Shown: one piece after another, positions 8,842 to 19,959 of the stretch
How the letters are laid out: the number at the start of each line of letters is the position of its first letter
How positions within the stretch are numbered: position 1 is the first letter of the stretch
DNA from: Rubrivivax sp.
GTDB taxonomy: Bacteria > Pseudomonadota > Gammaproteobacteria > Burkholderiales > Burkholderiaceae_C
Assembly (NCBI GenBank): GCA_027490215.1
Contig: JAIXYO010000036.1
Span: 1 to 64,000, forward strand
Direction of reading: 5' to 3'
DNA: 64,000 nt
Program-made: the position numbers and the translations under genes
Notes under the pieces: generated by a model
The model's input: the letters and a program-made list of their open reading frames with translations, nothing else
Told to the model about the DNA's origin: nothing
Database searches by the model: none

Positions 8842-9791
8842 GAGGTCGACCTTGCAGACAGGAACGCGCGGAACAGACCTCTCCACGCCTTGCGGGACCA
8901 GGGACGCGAGCGCACCGCGCGTGCATAGCAGGCACGAGCGTCGCGCGGACGTCCGATCCGGCTCATGGTGGCACCGGCTCTGCGCCACCATTTTTCGAGG
9001 GTTAGGCGGCGGAACGCGGCAGGCAAATGCGCGGCCCCGAGTTCGTCGGCGAGTCCTGCATACATCCGGGCCCACATCAGTTCGTGATCGGGGTACTGTT
9101 CGGCGAGGTGGCCCGCCTGCCCCGATGTCGGCGCGTGGTGCTGCAGGAATGTCACGGGCTCGCCCGGGCAATGCAGCCACGGCCCGAGCAGCGCAATGCG
9201 GCAGAAGAGCACGCAGTCGTGACCGGTGGCGACCTGCTCGGGATACCGTCCGGCCGCACGCACTGCCGACACGCGAAAGACAGAGCTCGAACCGACGCCG
9301 GCATCGCGACTGAACATCCACTGGATCGGATCCCGCGCGAGCGGGACAAGGCAGTCGAGGGTGCTGCGCTGATCGCGCAGGTCTTGGCGCAGCCGATCCG
9401 CGCTCACCGCGACGGCAGCGGGTTGCTGCCCGAGCGCCGTCGCTGCCCGTTGAAGGAAGTCGGGCGGCCAGCAGTCGTCCGAATCGAGGAATGCCACAAG
9501 GGGCGCATCGCCGATGGCGTCCAGACCCGCATTTCGTGCCGCCGCCGCGCCTGCGTGGGGCCGTCTGAGCAACGTCGCGCCAAGCGCGTGGCCATGCTCG
9601 CGTATCCAGGCGTCAACACTTTCAGCGGTGCCGTCCGTCGAACCATCGTCCACAACCACCACGGCCTTCGGGACGCATGTCTGTGCCCTGATGCTCTCCA
9701 GGCAACTCACGACAAGCCGGGCGCGATTCCAGACCGGGACGACGACTGCGACGGCGAGGACCGATGCCTGCAGGGCGTGTGCGCTGGACAT
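8838..9791 (-). CDS. Family 2 glycosyltransferase (first of the pair)
   Basis: A 317-residue inverting GT-A glycosyltransferase. AVVVPVWNRA opens the nucleotide-binding fold, DDGSTDGT at 48-55 and DSDD at 103-106 are the canonical UDP-sugar and metal motifs, and a C-terminal basic region follows, with no membrane segment. It starts with an ATG at 9791 and is divergent from dhaL across 93 bp. Its stop overlaps the next transferase's GTG start, which implies translational coupling. No Wzx, Wzy or other polysaccharide-export gene is in the window, so the pair looks like a small modification unit rather than part of a full capsule or O-antigen locus. The donor sugar is unknown. Confidence 0.87.
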   Translation of the reverse strand: MSSAHALQASVLAVAVVVPVWNRARLVVSCLESIRAQTCVPKAVVVVDDGSTDGTAESVDAWIREHGHALGATLLRRPHAGAAAARNAGLDAIGDAPLVAFLDSDDCWPPDFLQRAATALGQQPAAVAVSADRLRQDLRDQRSTLDCLVPLARDPIQWMFSRDAGVGSSSVFRVSAVRAAGRYPEQVATGHDCVLFCRIALLGPWLHCPGEPVTFLQHHAPTSGQAGHLAEQYPDHELMWARMYAGLADELGAAHLPAAFRRLTLEKWWRRAGATMSRIGRPRDARACYARAVRSRPWSRKAWRGLFRAFLSARSTS

Positions 9792-9884
9792 GGAGGGGTC
9801 TGGAGCCGAAAGTTCAAGCGGGAAACGCAGAAGTCGGAATTGTGCCTGTACGACTTATCCTCCATCGATACCAGCTGACTTCCA

Positions 9885-10484
9885 ATGCGAATCCAGATGA
9901 ACCTCAACGCCATGATCCAGGGCGCGACGCAGACCCTGATCGACCATGTGGACGAACTGACCGCGCTCGACCAGGCCATTGGCGACGGTGACCATGGATT
10001 GAACATGCGGCGCGGCGCGCTGGCGATTCAGGGCAAGCTGGAGGCCCTGTCGGCGCAGACGCTGAACGAAGCGCTTCGCACCATGGGCATGACCTGCATG
10101 TCGACCATCGGCGGCTCGTCCGGCCCGGTGTTCGGCACGCTGCTGGTCACGCTGTCCAAGGAACTCCCCACCGCGCCTTGCCCTGCCGATCTGGGGCGCG
10201 CGCTGCGGGCAAGCATCGCCGCACTCACCCGCCTGGGCAAGGCGGAAGTCGGTCAGAAGACCCTGCTCGATGTGCTTGACCCGGTGGCCACGCTGTTGGA
10301 GTCAGGCGGCGACGATATCGTTGCTCGCGTGAAACAGGGCGCGGCAGCGGCCGCTGAGGCAACAGCCGCGATGAACGCCATCAAGGGCCGCGCGTCTTTT
10401 CTGGGTGACCGCGCGCTGGGTCATGTGGACCCGGGTTCGCGCTCGATGGCATTGATCATCGGTGCCATCTGTGAAACCCTTTGA
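9885..10484 (+). CDS. dhaL: Dihydroxyacetone kinase, ADP-binding subunit DhaL
   Basis: A 199-residue protein with the all-helical DhaL fold. GDGDHG (Asp34 and Asp36) coordinates the Mg-ADP, and IGGSSGPVFGTLL is the conserved glycine/serine loop. In the phosphotransferase-system type of kinase, DhaL carries a tightly bound ADP that shuttles phosphate from DhaM to dihydroxyacetone held on DhaK. The start could be 9885 or the in-frame ATG at 9897; neither has a strong ribosome binding site. The gene precedes dhaK, the reverse of the common dhaK-dhaL-dhaM order, and no dhaM is present here. Length fits the separate-subunit enzyme, not the fused ATP-dependent kinase. Confidence 0.9.
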   Translation: MRIQMNLNAMIQGATQTLIDHVDELTALDQAIGDGDHGLNMRRGALAIQGKLEALSAQTLNEALRTMGMTCMSTIGGSSGPVFGTLLVTLSKELPTAPCPADLGRALRASIAALTRLGKAEVGQKTLLDVLDPVATLLESGGDDIVARVKQGAAAAAEATAAMNAIKGRASFLGDRALGHVDPGSRSMALIIGAICETL

Positions 10485-10524
10485 GATCATTGAGAACCTC
10501 TGACGCTTTGAGCAGGAGCCCCTT

Positions 10525-11514
10525 GTGAAGAAATTGATCAATCACGTCGACACCGTGCTGGCCGAATCGCTGGACGGTTTTGCCGCAGCCCATGCGGACA
10601 TCGTCACCCTGGGCGCCGAGCGTCAGTTCGTGCGCCGGCGCAGCCTGAAGCCAGGCAAGGTGGCGCTGATCTCCGGCGGCGGCTCTGGCCACGAGCCGCT
10701 GCACGCTGGATTTGTCGGCCACGGCATGCTCGACGCCGCGTGCCCGGGGCAGGTCTTCACCTCACCCACACCCGACCAGATGCTGGCTGCCGCCCAGTCG
10801 GTGGATGGGGGCGCGGGGGTGCTGTTCATCGTCAAGAACTACTCCGGCGACATGATGAACTTCCAGATGGCCGCCGAGATGCTGGATGTGGAGAACGCCA
10901 CCGTGCTGGTCAACGATGACGTGGCCGTCGAGAACTCGACCTACACCACCGGCCGCCGCGGCGTGGCCGGCACGCTGATCGTCGAGCGCATCGTCGGCGC
11001 CGCCGCCGAACGCGGCGACACGCTGGCGGAGCTGAAGGCGCTGGGCGATGCGGTCAACAAGGCCACCGCGTCGATGGGTGTCGCGCTCACCTCCTGCACC
11101 GTGCCGGCAGCCGGCAAGCCGACCTTCCAGCTCGGCGACGACGAGATGGAAGTGGGTGTCGGCATCCACGGCGAACCCGGGCGACGGCGCGTCAAGCTGA
11201 CCGATGCCGACGGGATCGCCACCGAACTGGTCGGCGCGATCCTGAAGGACCTGGCACTGAAGCCGGGGCAGCCAGTGATCCTGCTGGTCAATGGTTTCGG
11301 TGGCACGCCATCGCTGGAGCTCTACCTGATGGTGAATGCCGCGATGAAGTTGCTGGGCGCTGCCGGCGTCCAGGTGGTGCGCCATCTGACCGGCACTTAC
11401 GTCACCTCGCTCGAAATGGCCGGCTGCTCCATCACCGTCACCGCGGTCAATGACGAATGGCTGCAGCTGTGGGATTCACCGCTGCAGACTGCTGCACTGC
11501 GCTGGGGCATGTGA
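10525..11514 (+). CDS. dhaK: Dihydroxyacetone kinase, substrate-binding subunit DhaK
   Basis: A 329-residue protein that binds dihydroxyacetone covalently and presents it for phosphorylation to DHAP. The key residues are all visible: His56 in GGGSGHEPLH, Asp109 in KNYSGDMMNF and the hemiaminal-forming His215 in GIHGEPG. It starts at a GTG at 10525 with a clear AGGAG eight bases upstream. It lies 40 bp after dhaL and 14 bp before the NADH dehydrogenase gene, so the three genes are probably one operon. Without DhaM in the window the phosphate donor is unclear. The C-terminal DAK2 domain of ATP-dependent kinases is absent, so the enzyme should be of the split, EI/HPr-dependent type. Confidence 0.93.
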   Translation: MKKLINHVDTVLAESLDGFAAAHADIVTLGAERQFVRRRSLKPGKVALISGGGSGHEPLHAGFVGHGMLDAACPGQVFTSPTPDQMLAAAQSVDGGAGVLFIVKNYSGDMMNFQMAAEMLDVENATVLVNDDVAVENSTYTTGRRGVAGTLIVERIVGAAAERGDTLAELKALGDAVNKATASMGVALTSCTVPAAGKPTFQLGDDEMEVGVGIHGEPGRRRVKLTDADGIATELVGAILKDLALKPGQPVILLVNGFGGTPSLELYLMVNAAMKLLGAAGVQVVRHLTGTYVTSLEMAGCSITVTAVNDEWLQLWDSPLQTAALRWGM

Positions 11515-11528
11515 GGCGCCGCACCGTC

Positions 11529-12887
11529 ATGCCTTCGACGTCCAGCACCCTGCATCGCATCGTCATCGTCGGCGGAGGTGCGGGCGGCCTCGAACTCGCC
11601 ACGCAGCTCGGCGACACGCTGGGCAAACGCGGACGCGCCGAGGTGACGCTGATCGAGCGCAACCGCACCCATGTCTGGAAGCCCAAGCTGCATGAGATTG
11701 CGGCGGGCAGCATGGACATCAGCGACCATGAGGTTGGCTACCTTGCGCAGAGCCACTGGCACCACTTCAAATACCGCGTCGGCGAGATGATCGGGCTGGA
11801 CCGCGAACGCCGCGAGGTGCTGGTGGCGCCCTACCTCGACGAAGAAGGCGTTGAAGTCGTGCGGGCGCGGGCCGTGCCCTACGACACGCTGGTCATTGCG
11901 GTGGGCAGCCAGAGCAATGACTTCGGCACGCCCGGTGTGCGGGAGCATGCCTTGCGGCTGGAAACGGCGGCCGACGCGCAGCGCTTCCACCAGCGCATGG
12001 TCAATGCCTGCATCCGCGCACATGCGCAAAGCGATCCGCTGCGGCCCGAGCAACTGCACGTGGCCATCATCGGCGCTGGCGCCACAGGCGTCGAATTGGC
12101 GGCGGAGCTGCATCGCACGACGCGCGAGGTGGTGGCCTACGGGCTGGACCGCGTCGACCCGGACAAGGACATCCAGGTCGCCGTCGTCGAGGCCGCGCCG
12201 CGTGTGCTGCCGGCGCTGCCCGAGCGCCTGAGCCGGGCCACCGAGCAACTGCTCAAGGAGATCGGCGTGGCGGTGCATGTGAACGCCAAGGTGGCCAGCG
12301 TCAGCCCCGGCGCCGTGCACCTGGCCGATGGCCGCAGCCTGCCGGCCGAGCTGATCGTCTGGGCGGCCGGCGTCAAGGCGCCAGACTTCCTGAAGGGCAT
12401 CGGTGGGCTCGAGACCAACCGCATCAATCAACTCGTCGTCACCGGCACGCTGCAAACCACGCGAGACGAAGCGATCTTTGCCATGGGCGACTGCGCTGCC
12501 TGCGTCTGGAAGGATGTGGCGCCAGAGCGCGGAGCGCGCGAACATGATGGGGTGAAGATCGTGCCGCCGCGAGCGCAGGCGGCACACCAGCAGGCCAAGC
12601 ACCTGTTGCGGCAGATTCGGCGCCGCATCGACGGCCGGCCGCTGCAGGAATGGCAGTACCGCGACTTCGGCTCGCTGGTGTCGCTCGGCCAGTTCAGCAC
12701 CGTCGGGAACATGATGGGCGGCCTGGTCGGCGGCAACCTGATGATCGAGGGTTACTTCGCCAAGGTGATGTACCTGTCGCTGTACAAGATGCATGAGCTG
12801 GCCTTGCACGGCGGAGTGAAGGTCGCGCTCGACACGCTCGCACGGCTGATCATCCGACGCACCGAACCGTTGGTGAAGCTGCACTGA
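11529..12887 (+). CDS. ndh: Type II NADH:quinone oxidoreductase (NDH-2)
   Basis: A 452-residue single-subunit flavoprotein that passes electrons from NADH to membrane quinone without pumping protons. The FAD-binding Rossmann motif VIVGGGAGGLELA is near the N-terminus, a second dinucleotide motif (IIGAGATGVELAAEL) binds NADH, and the FAD-contacting AMGDCAA follows. The C-terminal region (GNMMGGLVGGNLMIEG... and an amphipathic tail) is the membrane-association part. The ATG at 11529 was chosen because the preceding open frame lies inside dhaK; GAGG about 11 bases upstream serves as ribosome binding site. Being the last gene of dhaL-dhaK-ndh, it could re-oxidise NADH formed from triose phosphates; that link is inferred. 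It is convergent with glgA, with the repeat element between. Confidence 0.9.
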   Translation: MPSTSSTLHRIVIVGGGAGGLELATQLGDTLGKRGRAEVTLIERNRTHVWKPKLHEIAAGSMDISDHEVGYLAQSHWHHFKYRVGEMIGLDRERREVLVAPYLDEEGVEVVRARAVPYDTLVIAVGSQSNDFGTPGVREHALRLETAADAQRFHQRMVNACIRAHAQSDPLRPEQLHVAIIGAGATGVELAAELHRTTREVVAYGLDRVDPDKDIQVAVVEAAPRVLPALPERLSRATEQLLKEIGVAVHVNAKVASVSPGAVHLADGRSLPAELIVWAAGVKAPDFLKGIGGLETNRINQLVVTGTLQTTRDEAIFAMGDCAACVWKDVAPERGAREHDGVKIVPPRAQAAHQQAKHLLRQIRRRIDGRPLQEWQYRDFGSLVSLGQFSTVGNMMGGLVGGNLMIEGYFAKVMYLSLYKMHELALHGGVKVALDTLARLIIRRTEPLVKLH

Positions 12888-12914
12888 AGTTGCGAAAGCT
12901 CCTGGAGTGGGTCT

Positions 12915-13338
12915 GTCTTCAGTGGTCGTTCTGCGAGAGAGCGGTGCGGCGCGGTGCCGTGTTGCGTTCATGTCCCCCGGGCCGGTTCACCAACCGTTCG
13001 CTTCGGCTCAACTCCCGCCGGCCCTCCTCCTTTACTTCACTCCACACGGCACCCCGCCACACCGCTCTAGGCGTCACCGTGGCGGTTGAAGGCCGTTGAC
13101 TGCAACTGTGGCTCCTTGCGGGGGATGCCGGGTGACCGGCGCAGCGAAGTAAAGGAGGAGGGCCGGATCGGCTTGACCAGAAGCCCCTGGGCAGTGAACC
13201 GGCCCGGGGGAGCAAGCCCGGACACAAACAGTCCAGTGGACTGTTTGTGCCTGGCGAGCGCCTGGGGCTCTGCCCCCAGGCATGAACGCAACACGGCACC
13301 GCGCCGCACCGCTCTCTCGCAGAACGACCACTGAAGAC
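12915..13338 (+). repeat. Palindromic repeat element, copy B (complete, MITE-like)
   Basis: A 424-bp element made of nested inverted repeats. Perfect 58-bp terminal inverted repeats span 12915-12972 and 13281-13338. Inside them are a 17-bp pair (12974-12990 with 13194-13210, built on CCCCCGGGCCGG), a 21-bp pair (13018-13038 with 13146-13166, containing CCTCCTCCTTTAC), a palindrome of 13-base arms around one base at 13223-13249, and a 7-bp hairpin at 13261-13280. No transposase-sized ORF is present and I see no clear target-site duplication. It sits exactly between the convergent ndh and glgA genes, where its hairpins could also act as a transcription barrier. It accounts for most of the 524-bp gene-free stretch 12888-13411. 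A truncated copy in opposite orientation opens the window. Confidence 0.85.
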
Positions 13339-13411
13339 CGTAGCCCGCGCAAGACCGCAATGGGTCTCGCTCGATAAGTACAGAGCAGAACACAACAGAG
13401 CGGCGCGCCGA

Positions 13412-14905
13412 CTAGGGCCTCTTGGTGAGCCGGACGGGCTTGGCCTCCAGCAGGCGGCGATACAGATCGGCATAGGCGACGGCCGCGCCATCCCAGGAAA
13501 AGTCCTGCACCATGGCCCTGCACACCACCTGCTTCCAGCGATCGGGTTGGCGGTACAGCGCCAGCGCACGACGGACAGCCTGCTCCAGCGCCTGCGTGGT
13601 GGGCGCGTTGAAGACGAAGCCGGTCGCGGTGTCGGCGGCCAGGGCCTTGTCATCGGCATCGACCACCGTGTCGGCCAGGCCGCCCACCCGATGCACCAGC
13701 GGCAGACTGCCGTAGCGCAGGCCATAGAGCTGTGTGAGGCCGCAGGGCTCGAAGCGCGAGGGCACGGCGATCACGTCGACGCCGGCGATGATCCGGTGGG
13801 CCAGCGTCTCGTCATACGCAAAGCTGACCTGGACCTGCCCCGGCGCCGCCGCGGCCAGAGCCCGGCACGCCGCCTCCAGTTCGGCATCACCGCTGCCCAG
13901 CAAGGCCAGCTGGACGTTTTCAACCAGCAGACGTGGCAGCACCTCCAGCAAAAGGTCGATGCCTTTCTGGGAAGTGAGCCGGCTCACCACGCCGATCAGC
14001 ATCGCGCCAGGATCGACACGCAGACCGAGCTGGCGTTGCAGCGCGCCCTTGGCGGCCGCCTTCATTTCCGGATGCGCAGCGTCGAAGTGCGCTTCAAGAC
14101 GCGGGTCGGTGGTGGAGTTCCACACCGTGTAATCGACGCCGTTGAGGATGCCGTGCAACTGAGCGCGTCGCTGAGTGATGACGCCCTCGAGCCCACAGCC
14201 GAAAGCAGTCGTCTGAATCTCGCGCGCGTAGCTGGGGCTGACGGTGGTGATCGCATCGGCGTAATGCAGCCCCGCCTTGATCATGGAGCCCTCACCATGG
14301 AACTCGAGTCCATCGCTCGAGAAACTCGATTCCGGCAGTTGCAGCACCGGCAGCAGCGTCTGCGGAAACAGCCCATGAAACGCCAGGTTGTGCACCGTGA
14401 ACACGGTGCGGCAATCGGTGTGCGGATGCAGCGCCAGGTAAGCCGCCGCCAGACCGGCATGCCAGTCATGGCCATGCACCAGTTGCGGCCGCCAGGCGGG
14501 GTCGATGTCGCCCAACGCGAGGTAGGCCGCCACCCACCCCAGCAGCCCGAAGCGCTGCGGGTTGTCGTTCCATCCCTCGCCGCTGCCATCGACATACGGA
14601 TTGCCGGGCCGGTCGTAGAGGGAAGGCGCATCGATCAGGTACACCGGCACGTCAATGCCGGGCAAGCGGCCCAGCAGCACCTGCACGCTGGCCGCACCGA
14701 AGGCCGGCCCGAGGCGACACACCAGGCTAACGTTCGTCAAGGGCTTGCGCAGGGCCGGGTAGCCGGGCAGCAGCAGGCGCACCGCCAGCCCGAGCCGCTC
14801 CAGAGCAGACGGCAATGCGCCCATCACATCACCCAGCCCACCGGTCTTGACCAGTGGGTAGATCTCGGCGCCGACCTGCAGGATGCGGGTAGAGGACTTG
14901 CTCAC
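13412..14905 (-). CDS. glgA: Glycogen synthase GlgA
   Basis: A 497-residue GT5 family retaining glycosyltransferase that extends alpha-1,4-glucan from ADP-glucose. The N-terminal ADP-glucose motif KTGGLGD is at 20-26, HDWHAGLAAAY and TVHNLAFHG mark the N-terminal Rossmann domain, ILNGVDYTVWN the linker, and SRFEPCGLTQLYGLRYG the C-terminal catalytic domain. Start is the GTG at 14905, which shares one base with the TAG stop of glgC (TAGTG), so translation is probably coupled. It is the last gene of the glycogen cluster and is separated from convergent ndh by the repeat element. Length is typical. Confidence 0.96.
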   Translation of the reverse strand: MSKSSTRILQVGAEIYPLVKTGGLGDVMGALPSALERLGLAVRLLLPGYPALRKPLTNVSLVCRLGPAFGAASVQVLLGRLPGIDVPVYLIDAPSLYDRPGNPYVDGSGEGWNDNPQRFGLLGWVAAYLALGDIDPAWRPQLVHGHDWHAGLAAAYLALHPHTDCRTVFTVHNLAFHGLFPQTLLPVLQLPESSFSSDGLEFHGEGSMIKAGLHYADAITTVSPSYAREIQTTAFGCGLEGVITQRRAQLHGILNGVDYTVWNSTTDPRLEAHFDAAHPEMKAAAKGALQRQLGLRVDPGAMLIGVVSRLTSQKGIDLLLEVLPRLLVENVQLALLGSGDAELEAACRALAAAAPGQVQVSFAYDETLAHRIIAGVDVIAVPSRFEPCGLTQLYGLRYGSLPLVHRVGGLADTVVDADDKALAADTATGFVFNAPTTQALEQAVRRALALYRQPDRWKQVVCRAMVQDFSWDGAAVAYADLYRRLLEAKPVRLTKRP

Positions 14906-16176
14906 TAGCCTGTCTGCGCCAGCCGGTTCAGCATGGCCTGCGTGATCAGGGTGATGCCGCTGTCGGTGCGGCGGAAACGGCGGGCGTCCTCGATCGGATC
15001 CTCGCCGACGACCAGCCCGTCCGGCAAGCGGCAGCCGCGGTCCACCACGACGCGGTCAAGCCGCACATCATGCCCAACCGTCACGTGCGGCAGCATCACC
15101 GACCAGTTCACCGTCGAGTGCGAATGCACGCGGCAGCTCGAGAACAGCAGCGAGCGGTTCAGCGCGCCCGAGATGATGCAACCGCCCGAGACCATCGACT
15201 CGATCGCCTCCCCGCGGCGACCGGGCTCGTTGTGAACAAACTTGGCAGGAGGCAGCTGCTCCTGCCAGGTCCAGATCGGCCATTCGTTGTCGTAGAGGTT
15301 GAGCTGCGGCTTGGTGGCGGTGAGGTCGATGTTGGCCTCCCAGTACGCGTCGATGGTGCCGACGTCGCGCCAGTACGGTGACTCATCACCTTCGCTCATC
15401 ACGCAGCTCTTTGAGAAGGGCTGCGCGCAGGCCACGCCATTGCGGACGGCGGCGGGAATGATGTCGCGCCCGAAGTCATGCGCCGAGTTCGGGTCGGCGA
15501 TGTCACGCCGGAGCTCGTCGTAGAGGTACTGCGCGTTGAACACGTACACACCCATGCTGGCGAGCGCCATGCCAGGGTGGCCCGGCATCGGGGGCGGATT
15601 GGCGGGTTTTTCGATGAAGTCGGTGATCTGCCCGGCGTTGTCGACCGCCATCACGCCGAAGGCGCTGGCTTCGGCCAGCGGCACCTCGATGCAGCCCACG
15701 GTGCATTCGGCGCCCTTGGCCACGTGATAGGCGAGCATGCGGCCGTAGTCCATCTTGTAGATGTGATCGCCAGCCAGGATCACGATGTACCTCGGTCCGT
15801 TGGACTCGATGATGTCGATGTTCTGGTAGACCGCATCGGCGGTGCCGCGATACCAGCTCTCATCGTCGAGACGCTGCTGCGCCGGAAGCAGATCGATGAA
15901 CTCGTTCATCTCCGCCTTCATGAAGCCCCAGCCGCGCTGCACATGGCGCAACAGACTGTGTGACTTGTACTGCGTGACCACGCCGATGCGGCGCAGGTTG
16001 GAGTTCAAGCAGTTGGACAGCGAGAAGTCAACGATGCGGAACTTGCCACCAAAGTAGACCGCCGGCTTGGACCGGGTGTCGGTGAGTTCCTTCAGCCGGC
16101 TGCCACGGCCGCCCGCCAGCACCAGCGCCATCGCGCGACGCGTCAGTTGCGAGCGGTCAAAGACCTGATTCGACAT
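14905..16176 (-). CDS. glgC: Glucose-1-phosphate adenylyltransferase GlgC
   Basis: A 423-residue enzyme that makes ADP-glucose from ATP and glucose-1-phosphate, the committed step of bacterial glycogen synthesis. [16 protein letters not shown] is the nucleotide-binding loop, with the lysine of [32 protein letters not shown] and FIEKPANPP are further family signatures. The C-terminal third is the left-handed beta-helix that carries allosteric contacts. I chose the ATG at 16176 ([11 protein letters not shown]) rather than 16254, giving the family length; GGAG lies about 13 bases upstream. Its stop overlaps the start of glgA. A 172-bp gap separates it from malQ, the only sizeable gap in the cluster, so a separate promoter for glgC-glgA is possible. 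Confidence 0.95.
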   Translation of the reverse strand: MSNQVFDRSQLTRRAMALVLAGGRGSRLKELTDTRSKPAVYFGGKFRIVDFSLSNCLNSNLRRIGVVTQYKSHSLLRHVQRGWGFMKAEMNEFIDLLPAQQRLDDESWYRGTADAVYQNIDIIESNGPRYIVILAGDHIYKMDYGRMLAYHVAKGAECTVGCIEVPLAEASAFGVMAVDNAGQITDFIEKPANPPPMPGHPGMALASMGVYVFNAQYLYDELRRDIADPNSAHDFGRDIIPAAVRNGVACAQPFSKSCVMSEGDESPYWRDVGTIDAYWEANIDLTATKPQLNLYDNEWPIWTWQEQLPPAKFVHNEPGRRGEAIESMVSGGCIISGALNRSLLFSSCRVHSHSTVNWSVMLPHVTVGHDVRLDRVVVDRGCRLPDGLVVGEDPIEDARRFRRTDSGITLITQAMLNRLAQTG

Positions 16177-16348
16177 ATGAGCGTGCTCCAGCGGCAAGTG
16201 AGACTGCGGTTGTAACCGATGGGCAAGGCCCCGTGGGGGAGCGTATCCACGCATCGCTCAGCTTCGGCTGCGGCCAGCAGCACCTTGTGCAAACCATGTT
16301 CAAGGGGTCAGTTCCTGGGTGATCCTGTGTGGGAATACCCATGGTGGA

Positions 16349-17856
16349 TCAGGGTCGCTGATCTGGCGCACGCCCGAAGGCGGCGGACAACGCCGCCAGC
16401 CGCGGCGCCGGTGATCCACCGACCTGCTCCCAGCCGAAACGCCAGGACCAGCAGTCGAGGCGGCCGGGGGTGTTCATTCGGTGCTCGGTGCCCAGACCCA
16501 GCACATCCTGCATCGGGTACACCGCGAGCTGGGCGACCGAGCCGCAAATGGCGCGGATCATGGCCCAGTGGACGTCCGTGCCATCGGTGTCGAGATAGAC
16601 CTCGGCGTAGCGGCGTTCATGACCCGGTGCGGATTCGTACCAGCCTCGCGCCGTGTCGTTGTCGTGCGTGCCGCTGTAGGCGGCGCAGTGCACCGGGTAG
16701 TTGTGCGGGAGAAAGGCGTGGGTGGCGTCGCCGCTGAACGCGAACTGCAAGATCTTCATGCCGGGGAAGCCACAGCCGTCGCGAAGTGCCTCGACGTCGG
16801 GCGTGATCACACCCAGATCCTCGGCGATCACCGGCAGCGGGCCCAGCGCCTCTTGCAGCGCCTCGAACAGCGCCGGCCCAGGCGCTGGCACCCAGCGGCC
16901 GTCTACCGCAGTCGGGGCGCTGGCAGGAATCTCCCAGTAAGCCGCGAAGCCGCGGAAGTGGTCGATGCGCACCACGTCCGCGCGCGCCAGCTCATGGCGC
17001 ATGCGGGCGATCCACCAGGCGAAGCCTTCCTGCTGCATGGCCGGCCAGTCGTACAGCGGATTGCCCCAGCGCTGCCCGGTTGCCGAGAAGTAGTCCGGCG
17101 GCACACCGGCGACCACGCGGGGCTCGCCTTCGGCGTCGAGCAGGAACAGATCGGGCCGCGCCCAGCAGTCGGCGGAGTGATGAGCAACAAAGATCGGCAG
17201 GTCGCCCACCAGCTGCACATCGCGCTCGTTCGCGTAGCGCTTGAGTGCGCGCCACTGCGTGAAGAAGCACCACTGCACGAAGCACCAGAAACCGATCTCC
17301 GACTTCCATTGCACGCGTGCCGCGGTCAGCGCCGTCGGATCGCGCTGCGCGCATCCCGTCTCCCAATCGGTCCAGTTCCAGATCTGTTGCCGCTGATGGT
17401 GCCCATCGAGCGCCATGAAGAGCGCGTAATCGTCGAGCCAGCCAGCCTCGGCTGCGCAGAAAGTCGCCAAGGCGAAGCGGTCATCGTCGCTGGCCATCCC
17501 TGTGAAGCGGCTGAACGCCTCGCGCAAGCGCGCCATGCGCCACGGCACGGTGCATTCGAAGTCGACATGACTGCGCGGCAGGCTGCTGCCGGTGGCCGCA
17601 TCGGCCGCCTCGATCCAGCCCTTGTCGATCAAGGGCTCAAGGGCCACCAACCACGGCGAGCCGGCGAAGGCCGAGACGCTGGCATACGGCGAGTTGCCCG
17701 GCCCGATCGGCGTCAGCGGCAGCACCTGCCACAGGCGCTGCCCCGCGGCGACCAGCCAGTCGACGAAGTGATAGGCCGCGGGCCCGAAGTCGCCACTGCC
17801 ATGTGGGCCCGGCAACGAGGTCGGGTGCAACAGGATGCCGGAGCGGCGGTTCTGGG

Positions 17857-17860
<4 letters not shown>
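16349..17860 (-). CDS. malQ: 4-alpha-glucanotransferase (amylomaltase) MalQ
   Basis: A 503-residue GH77 enzyme that transfers alpha-1,4-glucan segments between oligosaccharides, releasing glucose. Signatures: SPYASVSAFAGSPW near the N-terminus, GDLPIFVAHHSADCW, VRIDHFRGF with the nucleophilic aspartate, AEDLGVITPDV with the acid/base glutamate, and SGTHDND with the third carboxylate. The ATG at 17860 overlaps the TGA of glgX as ATGA, and GGGGAGGG lies about ten bases upstream. Its place after the debranching enzyme suggests it recycles the short maltodextrins left by GlgP and GlgX. Length matches bacterial MalQ of the short type without an N-terminal extension. Confidence 0.94.

Positions 17861-19955
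<2,095 letters not shown>

Positions 19956-19959
<4 letters not shown>

Noticed and set aside
12892-13725. Short ORFs read through the repeat element on both strands
   Set aside because: They arise from the inverted repeats, occur in several frames and share no codon preference; repeated hypothetical proteins of this kind are annotation artefacts.
16299-16325. GGGGTCAGTTCC-like motif in the malQ-glgC gap
   Set aside because: It resembles fragments of REP-like elements but has no partner arm or second copy in the window.
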